From: Chitinivibrionales bacterium
GTDB taxonomy: Bacteria > Fibrobacterota > Chitinivibrionia > Chitinivibrionales > WJKA01
Length of the DNA stretch: 6,871 nucleotides
Direction: 5' to 3'
Assembly (NCBI GenBank): GCA_014729375.1
Contig: WJKA01000400.1
Location: 1 to 6,871 of the forward strand
How positions within the stretch are numbered: position 1 is the first letter of the stretch; each line of letters starts with the position of its first letter. Made by a program: the position numbers and the translations under genes. Below are positions 1-6,871 of this stretch, one piece after another. Under the pieces are notes generated by a model. It searched no databases. It worked only from the letters and a program-made list of their open reading frames with translations, and was not told where the DNA came from.

Positions 1-28
1 ACCTACACGCGTTTTGATTGAGATTCAG

Positions 29-3000
29 GTGAAAAAAATTGCCGCACTTGCAGGGAAAACAGCCATTTTACTTGCCTGTATCTGCATTATTCTGCTGATC
101 GCTGCCGCTGTCTATGTGCGGACTGCCCATTTCAGCGCGCGCATTGAAGCTATTGTCCGCCGGGAACTGCCGAAAGCTATTCACGGGAACATCGATTTCG
201 ACAGCATCGTCCTGGCGTTTCCTCCGGCGGCAACAGTGTACGGCCTGGAAATGCAGCACCGGGACACGGCAACGCCTGAAATTGCCTGCAGAAAGCTCAC
301 GGCAACACTTGCGCTGTTTCCACTGCTGTCAAAAAAGCTGGTTTTCCCCCGCGTATCCGCAAGCGGCCTCGACGTCCTCCTTGACATGAGCGCATCACCG
401 AACCTTGTCGGCCTGTTTGTCCGTCAGGACAGTGCCGCGGTGCAGCCCCGGCAGCAAAGCGGCGATTCGCCGGTTTCAGTCTTTATCAGAAGGATCAGTA
501 TTGACTCAAGCGCATTTACATTCAGAGACGCCGGCTCAACGGTCGATATCCGCCTGGAAAAACTCGCAATCAGGGGCACGCTCAAAAACACCTCGACAAT
601 CGATGCCCGGCTGGACTGCCGCTCCGCAGTTGCCGTCATCGGTTCACTCACCATTCACTCCGACTCAGTCGGAACTGTGGCGCATGTGACCGGCGCCGGC
701 ACATCACTTGCCAGAACCGCAATTGTCTTTTCGGACGGCGGCCGGTTCTCCGGAGCGCTGACAATCCCCTATTCATCCGACAGCGCATGGCACGCGGACG
801 TCGACCTGAATGCAGACAGCTCGCTCATAACGGCATTACCGTTCCTTCCCGCACAACTAACAATCGGTAAAACCCTTGCGCTTTCGGTATTGCTTGACGG
901 CCCGCTTCAACAGCCGCAGATTTCCCTTGAGGCGAACGTGACCGCCTGTCGCTACCGCACCCTGAACATCGATACAATCCACGCAACCTCACAGTACGAC
1001 ACTTCGGGAAATCTTTCACTCGACGTGCGCGTTCGATCGCGGCACATTGCCGGCTCGGTTACGGCATCGGCAGCAGCACCCGGTCTTTTGACACAACCCC
1101 GGCTTCAATCGTACACGGTTGAAACCGCGTTTGACATCAATGATGCCGGGAAACTTTTCAACGCGGCAAACAGCCCGGTGACGTTTACAGGCGGCTCCGG
1201 CTCTGTCTCGGCCGCCATGTCCGGCCCGTCTTTTACCGCGTTTCCTTCACATGCCGAATTAAGCATTGCAATGCAGTCTCTGTTCGGTAACAACAAGCGC
1301 CTTCCCGGCCTCCTGGTGAAAGGAAGCCTTAAAACCGATAGTATCGCCGTACACGGTAATTTCGGGGACAACCTGGTGTTGAATGCATCGGGGATGCTTG
1401 ACCTGTCGCGTTTGAACGCGCGGGCAACAGTCGCGCTGCAGGAACCCGGCCTGATATCTCACCTGTTCCCGCCGCTGCCGATGAACGGTACAATGCACGG
1501 TACAGCGGACTTTTCCGGCACGCCTGCCGCGCCGCAGGTACAGGTATCGCTGCGCGGTGACAGCCTGACCTGGCCGGGTATTACCTGCGACAGCATCGAT
1601 GCATCTCTTTCTATTCAGGACGGGAAAGTAAATCTTGACACTGCTGCACTAGCTCTTCACGGGACCCTCGACTCGCTTCTCAGCGTTTCCGGCACGGGCG
1701 GCAGCGGGATTTTTTCCGCGGATATTGCGGCCTCCGGCCCCCCTGACTCCCTTCAATCAACAGCCGGCATACGCGTTGACTCGCTTTCCATTTACGGCTT
1801 TGCAGCCGATAAAATGATTGCGAACGTACGGCACACTGCTCCCGGAATAACGGTCCCTTCATTCGAACTCAGCCGGGAAAATACGCGAATTTCCGGATCA
1901 CTGGAATATGAACTTTACCGGAAATCAGGCCGTGCTTTGCTTGCCGTATCGAGTGCGGACACTCAAAAGAGCATTCGGCAGGGCGGTACGATCGAGGCCG
2001 CTTTTTCGACCGGGGCCGATTCGCTCGACGGCCTCCTGTCACTTGATAATATCCCGGTTTCCGCGCTCCGCCCCTGGCTGCCAATTAATGCCTCACCACG
2101 CGGCCGCATTGCGCTGCGCTGTACGGTTGCAAACACGATGCAGAACCCAAAAGCAGACCTTGCGTTCCATATTTCTGAACTGGGATACGAAAACGAGCGC
2201 CGGCTCGGCGCGATCGACGGTACTGCCGTGCTTGCCGACAGCCTCTGCACGGCAACCTGCTCGGTCGGCATGGCCGGAATACAACAGCCGCTCCGCATCA
2301 CCGCCCTGCTCCCGTTCCTTCCGTCAAACAACTGGGTATTTGATTTACAGCACCCTGAAAAGCCGGTTATCCGTATTGCCGCAAACCGCATGGACCTTTC
2401 CTCATTTTCCGGAACATATCTCCGGGATGCGGCAATGACCGGCATACTCGATGCAGACATTGCAGCCCGGTATGCAACCGGAGAATGGGTTCCTGAAGGC
2501 CGCGTGGAACTCAGCGGCTCATCACTTGATTTTCCCTCTCAAAACTGTGCAATTGACGCCATAAACTTTGTCGCCACCGCGCATGAAAATGCAGCCGGGG
2601 CTGCAGATCGGTTCCGCATAATCATGGCGCTGACAACGGGCCGGATTTCCTGCGCGGATATCATGCTCGACCGGGCCACGGTCAACGGCACAGTCACAAA
2701 ACGCAGGGCAGTCCTCGACTCGGCAGGCATATATTACCGTTCGGGCAAAGCTGTTGCTCAGGGAATGCTTCCCTTTACCGGCATTGATTCCCTCATGAAA
2801 AATCCAAAAGCTTCACTGCAAGCTTCTCTTACTTCATTCCCCCTGCAATTGCTGAATCCATCGGTGCAGGGCCTTGCTTTTTCCAGCGGAACCATATCCG
2901 GGAACCTCACGGTCACGCCGGGGGAATCAAAGCCTGAAGTTTCCGGTTCATGGAGCATTGACAGTACGATTATTGCGTTTGATGGCATTTCGCCTCCTGC

Positions 3001-4129
3001 CGGCCCCCTGTTTGCTCGTGCACGTCTCAGCGGCGATTCCCTGGTCCTGCATAAACTACATTCATCATGGGGCGACGGCTCTCTCAGCGGGCAGGGTGCG
3101 ATGAAGCTTGAGGCAGGATTTCCTGCAAAACTGGCCCTCAACGGGTATGATATTCCGCTCACCGTGGGCGAAGAAATCGAGCTTGTTTTAGACACGCTTC
3201 AATCCACCTATTCCGGCACATTCGATTCATCACGCATAAACGGCATGGTCGTCCTCGGCCCCTCATATATATACCGTGAAATATCCCTTCTGGCGGCGTC
3301 AACCGCCCAGCTTGACTCATCAAAAAAGACGTCGACTGCGGGGCCCCGCCTCGATATGTCACTGATAATTCCCGATAATCTTGAAACCCGGGTGGACATT
3401 GAAGGCGGAATAAACCAGGCGTCGAGCTCGATCGACATGCTGCTCGGCGGTGATTTTCACCTGGGAGGGACCGCGCGTACCCCCGTCTATTCGGGACAGT
3501 TGTCTGTTGGTGAAGGCTCGGCCACGTATCTCGACAGGAAATTCACTGTCACCGAGGGATATGCGCGGCAGCCGACAAGCAGGAAAATAAATCCGCTCCT
3601 TTCGGTCAACGCCACGGCCGAAGCATCCGACTATGCCACCGGCAACGACTACACCGTTTTTCTCACGCTTTCAGGAGATCTTGACAGTCAGTCAATCCGC
3701 CTCGTCTCGGAGCCGTCGCTGCCCGAACCCCAAATTATCAGCCTGCTCACGTTCGGGACAACTGATCCCGGGGCAGGAGACCGGGAACAGCTTGCCCGCA
3801 ACCGGGCCTCTGCTATTGCCAATAAATCGATCTCAACGATTGCATCACGCTATGCCACCAGGGCCGCACAGGAATTCTTCGACATAGATAAAGTCGAAAT
3901 CGACAGGACAGCATCGGAAAACACCAAAGAAACCGGCACGACAGTAACCGTAAGCAAGCGGGTGGGCAGGAACAAAAATATTACAGTCACGTATTCCGGC
4001 AAGCTCGGTGATCCTGAAGACCAGAAAGCAATTGTGTCATGGAAAGTGTATAAATTTCTATATGTTGAAGGTGAAACCGATGCCGAAGGCAATGCCGGGG
4101 TGGACCTGAAAATAAAAATCAGAAAATAA
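29..4129 (+). CDS. tamB: TamB-like translocation and assembly module protein (DUF490/AsmA-like superfamily)
   Basis: Very large inner-membrane-anchored periplasmic protein of the TamB family, which forms a long beta-taco groove bridging the inner and outer membranes and works with an Omp85 partner in lipid transport or outer-membrane protein assembly (family knowledge). From a GTG start at 29 it is 1366 residues, close to E. coli TamB (about 1260). Seen directly: a basic N-terminus (VKKIAALAGK), then one hydrophobic helix at about residues 11-31, then a low-complexity Ser/Thr/Asp/Leu-rich beta body. A loose repeat of the type 'G-x-l-x-G-x-x-x-x-P' followed by short strands recurs near residues 291, 491, 692, 805, 954 and 1146, as is typical of this superfamily. 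The C-terminal DUF490 domain covers about 1050-1366 and includes the family-like PEPQIISLLTFG at 1232-1243. The start is uncertain: the frame is open to the left edge and TTG at 14 is an alternative. GTG29 is preferred because it places the anchor helix at the usual distance and has a weak GAG (20-22) six bases upstream. The stop is TAA, one base before the tamA-like gene. Family assignment is firm; orthology to E. coli TamB is inferred. Confidence 0.9.
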   Translation: MKKIAALAGKTAILLACICIILLIAAAVYVRTAHFSARIEAIVRRELPKAIHGNIDFDSIVLAFPPAATVYGLEMQHRDTATPEIACRKLTATLALFPLLSKKLVFPRVSASGLDVLLDMSASPNLVGLFVRQDSAAVQPRQQSGDSPVSVFIRRISIDSSAFTFRDAGSTVDIRLEKLAIRGTLKNTSTIDARLDCRSAVAVIGSLTIHSDSVGTVAHVTGAGTSLARTAIVFSDGGRFSGALTIPYSSDSAWHADVDLNADSSLITALPFLPAQLTIGKTLALSVLLDGPLQQPQISLEANVTACRYRTLNIDTIHATSQYDTSGNLSLDVRVRSRHIAGSVTASAAAPGLLTQPRLQSYTVETAFDINDAGKLFNAANSPVTFTGGSGSVSAAMSGPSFTAFPSHAELSIAMQSLFGNNKRLPGLLVKGSLKTDSIAVHGNFGDNLVLNASGMLDLSRLNARATVALQEPGLISHLFPPLPMNGTMHGTADFSGTPAAPQVQVSLRGDSLTWPGITCDSIDASLSIQDGKVNLDTAALALHGTLDSLLSVSGTGGSGIFSADIAASGPPDSLQSTAGIRVDSLSIYGFAADKMIANVRHTAPGITVPSFELSRENTRISGSLEYELYRKSGRALLAVSSADTQKSIRQGGTIEAAFSTGADSLDGLLSLDNIPVSALRPWLPINASPRGRIALRCTVANTMQNPKADLAFHISELGYENERRLGAIDGTAVLADSLCTATCSVGMAGIQQPLRITALLPFLPSNNWVFDLQHPEKPVIRIAANRMDLSSFSGTYLRDAAMTGILDADIAARYATGEWVPEGRVELSGSSLDFPSQNCAIDAINFVATAHENAAGAADRFRIIMALTTGRISCADIMLDRATVNGTVTKRRAVLDSAGIYYRSGKAVAQGMLPFTGIDSLMKNPKASLQASLTSFPLQLLNPSVQGLAFSSGTISGNLTVTPGESKPEVSGSWSIDSTIIAFDGISPPAGPLFARARLSGDSLVLHKLHSSWGDGSLSGQGAMKLEAGFPAKLALNGYDIPLTVGEEIELVLDTLQSTYSGTFDSSRINGMVVLGPSYIYREISLLAASTAQLDSSKKTSTAGPRLDMSLIIPDNLETRVDIEGGINQASSSIDMLLGGDFHLGGTARTPVYSGQLSVGEGSATYLDRKFTVTEGYARQPTSRKINPLLSVNATAEASDYATGNDYTVFLTLSGDLDSQSIRLVSEPSLPEPQIISLLTFGTTDPGAGDREQLARNRASAIANKSISTIASRYATRAAQEFFDIDKVEIDRTASENTKETGTTVTVSKRVGRNKNITVTYSGKLGDPEDQKAIVSWKVYKFLYVEGETDAEGNAGVDLKIKIRK

Positions 4130-4130
4130 C

Positions 4131-5996
4131 ATGAAAAAAGCACTAACTATCGCAGCAATACTGCTCCTCAGTCCGGTCCCGTCGCTGTGCAGGGAGCGCG
4201 CGCAGGACCGCGGGCACAGGCAGGAGTGGAAAGTCGCGCGGCTGAAAATCACCGGCACGCAAAAGCTTAAAAAAAGAAATATCCTTCCCGCACTTTCGCT
4301 CAACGCTTCGCTGTTCAGAAAGAAAATTTTTTCTGTGTCGGCGCTTCGAAAGGACAGCACAACCCTGCACCGGCTTTACCGGAGCAATGGTTTTCTTCGT
4401 GTGTCGGTGGAAATCGACACGGTTGTTCGCGACAGCGCACGCAACAGGGTGCGTATCGTGTTTTCGGTAGACGAAGGTCCGCGGACCGTGATAGAATCGG
4501 TCTCGCTCGATGGCGACAAAAGCGGGTTTGAGCCGCCCCTTGAAAAAAAGCTCAAGGCAGGGCCGGGCAAAAGCCTGTCGTTCTCAATTATCAACGGCGA
4601 CATGGAGCGTATCGAGACCTGGTGCGGTGACCGGGGGTATCTGGAGGCCCTGGCAGACTGCAAAATCGGCCTGAGTGAGGATTCGCTGAAATCAAGCCTT
4701 CAGTACACATTTACAACCGGGCCCTGCATCACGGTTGGTACGGTCCGCATCACAGGACCCGACCGCGTGCACAAGCGCGTTATCGGGCGGGAACTCAAAT
4801 TCAAACCCGGGGACACCCTGACCCGTAAAGCAATCCGCCGCTCGATCAACGATCTCTACTCAACCGGCCTGTTCTCTTTTGTCACTCTTGCCTACGACTC
4901 GCTCCCGCCGGATCCGGCCCCGGACTCATCGGTGCGGATTGTCGCAATTGACGCGCAGAAAAGGGATTTCTTTGCCGCGGAATTCGGGCTCGGATATTAT
5001 ACCCTCGGCGGAAGCTATAAATTCTGGCAGCAGTTCAGAGGAAGTGTCGAAACCAGCTATGGGAATTTCCTCGGCATGGGAATCAAGGGACTGCTTAAAG
5101 GCAAGGCAAGCTTTGTTAATCAAGAGGTCGAAGCCGGGCTTGTGATACCATGGATTTTCGGTATTCCCATCGACTGGGACGGCCGCGCACTGTGGGGGCA
5201 TGATGATGAGGAGTCGATCAATTTCGAGCGCACCCGGATCGAGCTCAAGCAGCGCTATGAATTCAATCCCTTGCAGAATACCGGAACACATATCATCCAC
5301 CGCTGGGAAAACAGCAACACACTGCAGTCACCGGACCCCGACTCTGTAGGAGACAAAACCACGCACAGTATCGGCTGGGGGCTCAGTTATGATACCCGGA
5401 ACGATTTTATCGATCCGCAAAAGGGGCTGTATACGACCATCGACATTGAAGTTGCCGGATTAAGCGGCGCGCGCGGGAACCAGTTTGTCAAAGCTGAAAC
5501 AATTTTCCGGGGGTATGCGCCGGTGCTGCAGTCAAGTGTTCTTTCTTCCGCGCTGCGCGCCGGCATAGCCATGCCGTACGGATCCAGCAGGATCGTGCCC
5601 TCTCCCGATCGATTTTATCTCGGCGGCGCCAGTATCATGCGCGGCTTTGACGAAAAACAGTTCGGGGAAACCGAAATTATTGACAACAAAGAAGTCCCGC
5701 TCGGAGGGACCGCGTACCTGGCAATGAACCTGCTCGAGTTTCGATACCCGATTTACCGTATTTTCGGGGGTACGCTTTTTCTTGACGCCGGCACCCTGAA
5801 AAATGTACAGAGCTCATCGATACAAACCACGGCGGGCGCCGTTTCACTTGGCGACTTGCATTTTAATGCAGGTGCCGGGCTGCGTCTTAAAACACCGATA
5901 ATCATCGTGCGGCTCGAAGCCGGGCACCAGCTTGACAAAGAGCTCTCCGACGGCTCGTCCTGGGCATGGCACCTGAGCGTGGGAAATGCGTTTTAA
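4131..5996 (+). CDS. tamA: TamA/BamA-family outer-membrane protein (Omp85) with three POTRA domains
   Basis: Outer-membrane beta-barrel of the Omp85 superfamily, 621 residues (E. coli TamA is about 577, BamA about 810). Residues 1-20 look like a signal peptide (MKKALTIAAILLL core, probable cleavage near SLC20). Three POTRA-like repeats follow at about 35-116, 118-198 and 200-276. Each has the alternating strand-helix-helix-strand pattern, with an 'LYRSNGF', 'CGDRGY' or 'LYSTGLF' element in the second helix. The 16-strand barrel spans about 278-621. It contains the Omp85 signature SYDTRNDFIDPQKG at 419-432 and the lid-loop motif RGF at 504-506 (MRGFDEKQFG), and it ends in phenylalanine (VGNAF), the usual BAM recognition end. 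Three POTRAs and a neighbouring tamB favour TamA over BamA, which usually has five; a small BamA paralogue cannot be excluded from sequence alone. ATG at 4131 follows the tamB stop by one base, and the preceding bases (CAGAAAATAAC) hold no clear Shine-Dalgarno, so translation probably depends on coupling to tamB. Likely role: partner channel of the TamB protein. Confidence 0.9.
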   Translation: MKKALTIAAILLLSPVPSLCRERAQDRGHRQEWKVARLKITGTQKLKKRNILPALSLNASLFRKKIFSVSALRKDSTTLHRLYRSNGFLRVSVEIDTVVRDSARNRVRIVFSVDEGPRTVIESVSLDGDKSGFEPPLEKKLKAGPGKSLSFSIINGDMERIETWCGDRGYLEALADCKIGLSEDSLKSSLQYTFTTGPCITVGTVRITGPDRVHKRVIGRELKFKPGDTLTRKAIRRSINDLYSTGLFSFVTLAYDSLPPDPAPDSSVRIVAIDAQKRDFFAAEFGLGYYTLGGSYKFWQQFRGSVETSYGNFLGMGIKGLLKGKASFVNQEVEAGLVIPWIFGIPIDWDGRALWGHDDEESINFERTRIELKQRYEFNPLQNTGTHIIHRWENSNTLQSPDPDSVGDKTTHSIGWGLSYDTRNDFIDPQKGLYTTIDIEVAGLSGARGNQFVKAETIFRGYAPVLQSSVLSSALRAGIAMPYGSSRIVPSPDRFYLGGASIMRGFDEKQFGETEIIDNKEVPLGGTAYLAMNLLEFRYPIYRIFGGTLFLDAGTLKNVQSSSIQTTAGAVSLGDLHFNAGAGLRLKTPIIIVRLEAGHQLDKELSDGSSWAWHLSVGNAF

Positions 5997-6019
5997 CAGA
6001 ATTATTATCAAGCCGGCAA

Positions 6020-6063
6020 AACCGGAAAGTGTTTGCTGCCGATTGAGGAAAATAACCGGAAAG
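6020..6063 (+). repeat. Pair of 10-bp direct repeats (AACCGGAAAG) in the convergent intergenic region
   Basis: The sequence AACCGGAAAG occurs at 6020-6029 and again at 6054-6063, with starts 34 bp apart, inside the 118-bp gap between the tamA-like stop and the glycosyltransferase stop. CCGG of the first copy can also pair with a CCGG at 6013-6016 across a five-base loop, and TGCTGC (6034-6039) can pair with GCAGCA (6063-6068). No run of T follows these stems on the plus strand, so a classic intrinsic terminator is not supported. The repeat may be coincidental. The rest of the gap holds a short palindrome, TAATGCATTA (6089-6098), and nothing else I can name. Confidence 0.45.
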
Positions 6064-6114
6064 CAGCAGCCTGATACGGGCATGGTACTAATGCATTACG
6101 CGGCATAAAAAATC

Positions 6115-6871
6115 TTACACGGAAAGCAGTTTTGTATACAACCCGATATACTCTTCGGCCATCCGCTCTTTTGTAAACCGTTCTTCAGCCACGGTCCGGC
6201 ACGCTCTCCGGTCGATTTCATCGAGCCTTTCAACGCACGACACTGCCTTCTCCACCGAAGATACAAGAAACCCTGTTTTTCCGTGTTCGATAAGTTCGGG
6301 CATGCTTCCTCTGTTGAATGCAATCACCGGTGTTCCGCAGGCCATGGACTCGATTATTGAAAGCCCGAACGGCTCGTCAAAGCTGATGGGATGGAGCAGT
6401 GCGCGTGCATTCCCGAGGAGCTCATTGCGGCGGTCGGGTCCGATGCTTCCGAGATATTGTACCCGCCCCTCGTTCACTGCAGGCACAACGTGCTCCTCAA
6501 AATAGCGGTGGTCCTGGATTACGCCGGCCATGACAAGCTCTTTTCCGGTGCGCCGGGCAATCTCAACAGCTTCCCGTGCACCTTTGTCAGGATGAAACCT
6601 TCCGAAATACGCCAGGTAGTCTCCCCCCGGCGAATCATGGAACGGAATACCGGAGGTATCGATACCGTGATACACGGTCGCCTCATAGGTCAACTCGGGC
6701 GAGCGGTCTGCATTGCTGATCGAAACATAGCGGCAGGCGCGGTTGTACTTTTTGTAAACGGCAAGAATTTTCGGTGAAGAAAATCCATGGATCGTTGTGA
6801 GCACCGGCGTGTTCACCAGCCTGCTGTATGTCAGGGGAAGGAAATCGAACTGATTATGGATCAGGTCAAAC
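6115..6871 (-). CDS. Family 4 glycosyltransferase (GT-B fold), N-terminus missing beyond the right edge
   Basis: C-terminal 251 residues of a retaining GT4-type glycosyltransferase, read from the right edge to TAA at 6117-6115. The family transfers a sugar from a nucleotide-activated donor at the cytoplasmic side. The reading frame stays open to the window edge, where it gives FDLIHNQFDFLPLTYSRLVN. This is an N-domain motif, so the GTG at 6816 is internal and not the real start; roughly 100 N-terminal residues are outside the window if the length is typical (about 340-370). Donor-site motifs are intact: FGRFHPDKG (6606-6580) carries the Arg and Lys expected to bind the diphosphate, and the EX7E motif is EPFGLSIIE (6375-6349) in a FDEPFGLSIIESMACGTPVI context, followed by NRGSMPELI. 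The pattern resembles a group often labelled in databases as UDP-glucose:tetrahydrobiopterin glucosyltransferase (recollection, and not evidence of substrate). Donor and acceptor are unknown. It converges on the tamB-tamA operon and is not part of that transcript. Confidence 0.9.
   Translation of the reverse strand, partial: FDLIHNQFDFLPLTYSRLVNTPVLTTIHGFSSPKILAVYKKYNRACRYVSISNADRSPELTYEATVYHGIDTSGIPFHDSPGGDYLAYFGRFHPDKGAREAVEIARRTGKELVMAGVIQDHRYFEEHVVPAVNEGRVQYLGSIGPDRRNELLGNARALLHPISFDEPFGLSIIESMACGTPVIAFNRGSMPELIEHGKTGFLVSSVEKAVSCVERLDEIDRRACRTVAEERFTKERMAEEYIGLYTKLLSV

Noticed and set aside
1908..2460. Overlapping open frames of 165-176 codons on both strands inside tamB
   Set aside because: They lie wholly inside the tamB frame, encode Arg/Pro/Ser/Cys-rich peptides without domain pattern, and are expected by chance in GC-rich coding sequence.
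2758..3195. 145-codon antisense frame inside tamB
   Set aside because: Composition is that of a shadow frame, there is no credible start context, and the sense strand is clearly a conserved DUF490-type protein.
4131..4200. Lipoprotein signal at Cys20 of the TamA-like protein
   Set aside because: The residues before the Cys (VPSL) do not fit a lipobox, which needs a small residue such as Gly, Ala or Ser directly before the Cys; barrels of this family are not lipoproteins.
6089..6098. Palindrome TAATGCATTA as an operator site
   Set aside because: It lies between convergent gene ends where no promoter is expected, and a single 10-bp AT-rich palindrome is not significant by itself.
6391..6777. 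128-codon plus-strand frame opposite the glycosyltransferase
   Set aside because: The minus strand carries intact GT4 motifs over the same bases, so this is its shadow.
6814..6816. GTG as start of the glycosyltransferase
   Set aside because: The frame remains open upstream to the edge and encodes a recognisable N-domain segment (FDLIHNQFDFLPLTYS), so this codon is internal.

Overview
The window comes from a Gram-negative (diderm) bacterium with moderately high GC. It carries a two-gene operon for outer-membrane assembly or lipid transport, facing a convergent glycosyltransferase gene that runs off the right edge. The two long plus-strand genes encode a TamB/AsmA-like inner-membrane-anchored periplasmic protein and an Omp85 (BamA/TamA) outer-membrane barrel, so the cell must have an outer membrane. 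No sequence feature fixes the phylum. The tamB-then-barrel order and the divergent TamB would fit a non-proteobacterial diderm, for example the FCB group such as Fibrobacterota, but this is a weak inference.

Layout: positions 1-28 are the left edge, probably the tail of an upstream gene; TGA triplets occur at 15-17 and 19-21. tamB fills 29-4129 and the tamA-like gene 4131-5996, with one base between the tamB stop codon and the tamA ATG. A 118-bp convergent intergenic region (5997-6114) has a 10-bp direct repeat and weak hairpins but no clear terminator. From 6115 to the right edge on the minus strand lies the C-terminal 251 residues of a GT-B fold, family 4 glycosyltransferase.

Working together: TamB is expected to span the periplasm as a long hydrophobic beta-groove, anchored by its N-terminal helix in the inner membrane and meeting the POTRA domains of the TamA-like barrel at the outer membrane. 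Known Tam systems are implicated in phospholipid transport to the outer membrane and in assembly of some outer-membrane proteins. The glycosyltransferase is on the opposite strand and need not be functionally linked. I see no mobile element, CRISPR array, tRNA or rRNA. I did not find a convincing new system; the points worth a second look are the reversed, tightly coupled tamB-tamA order and the charged TamB C-terminus.
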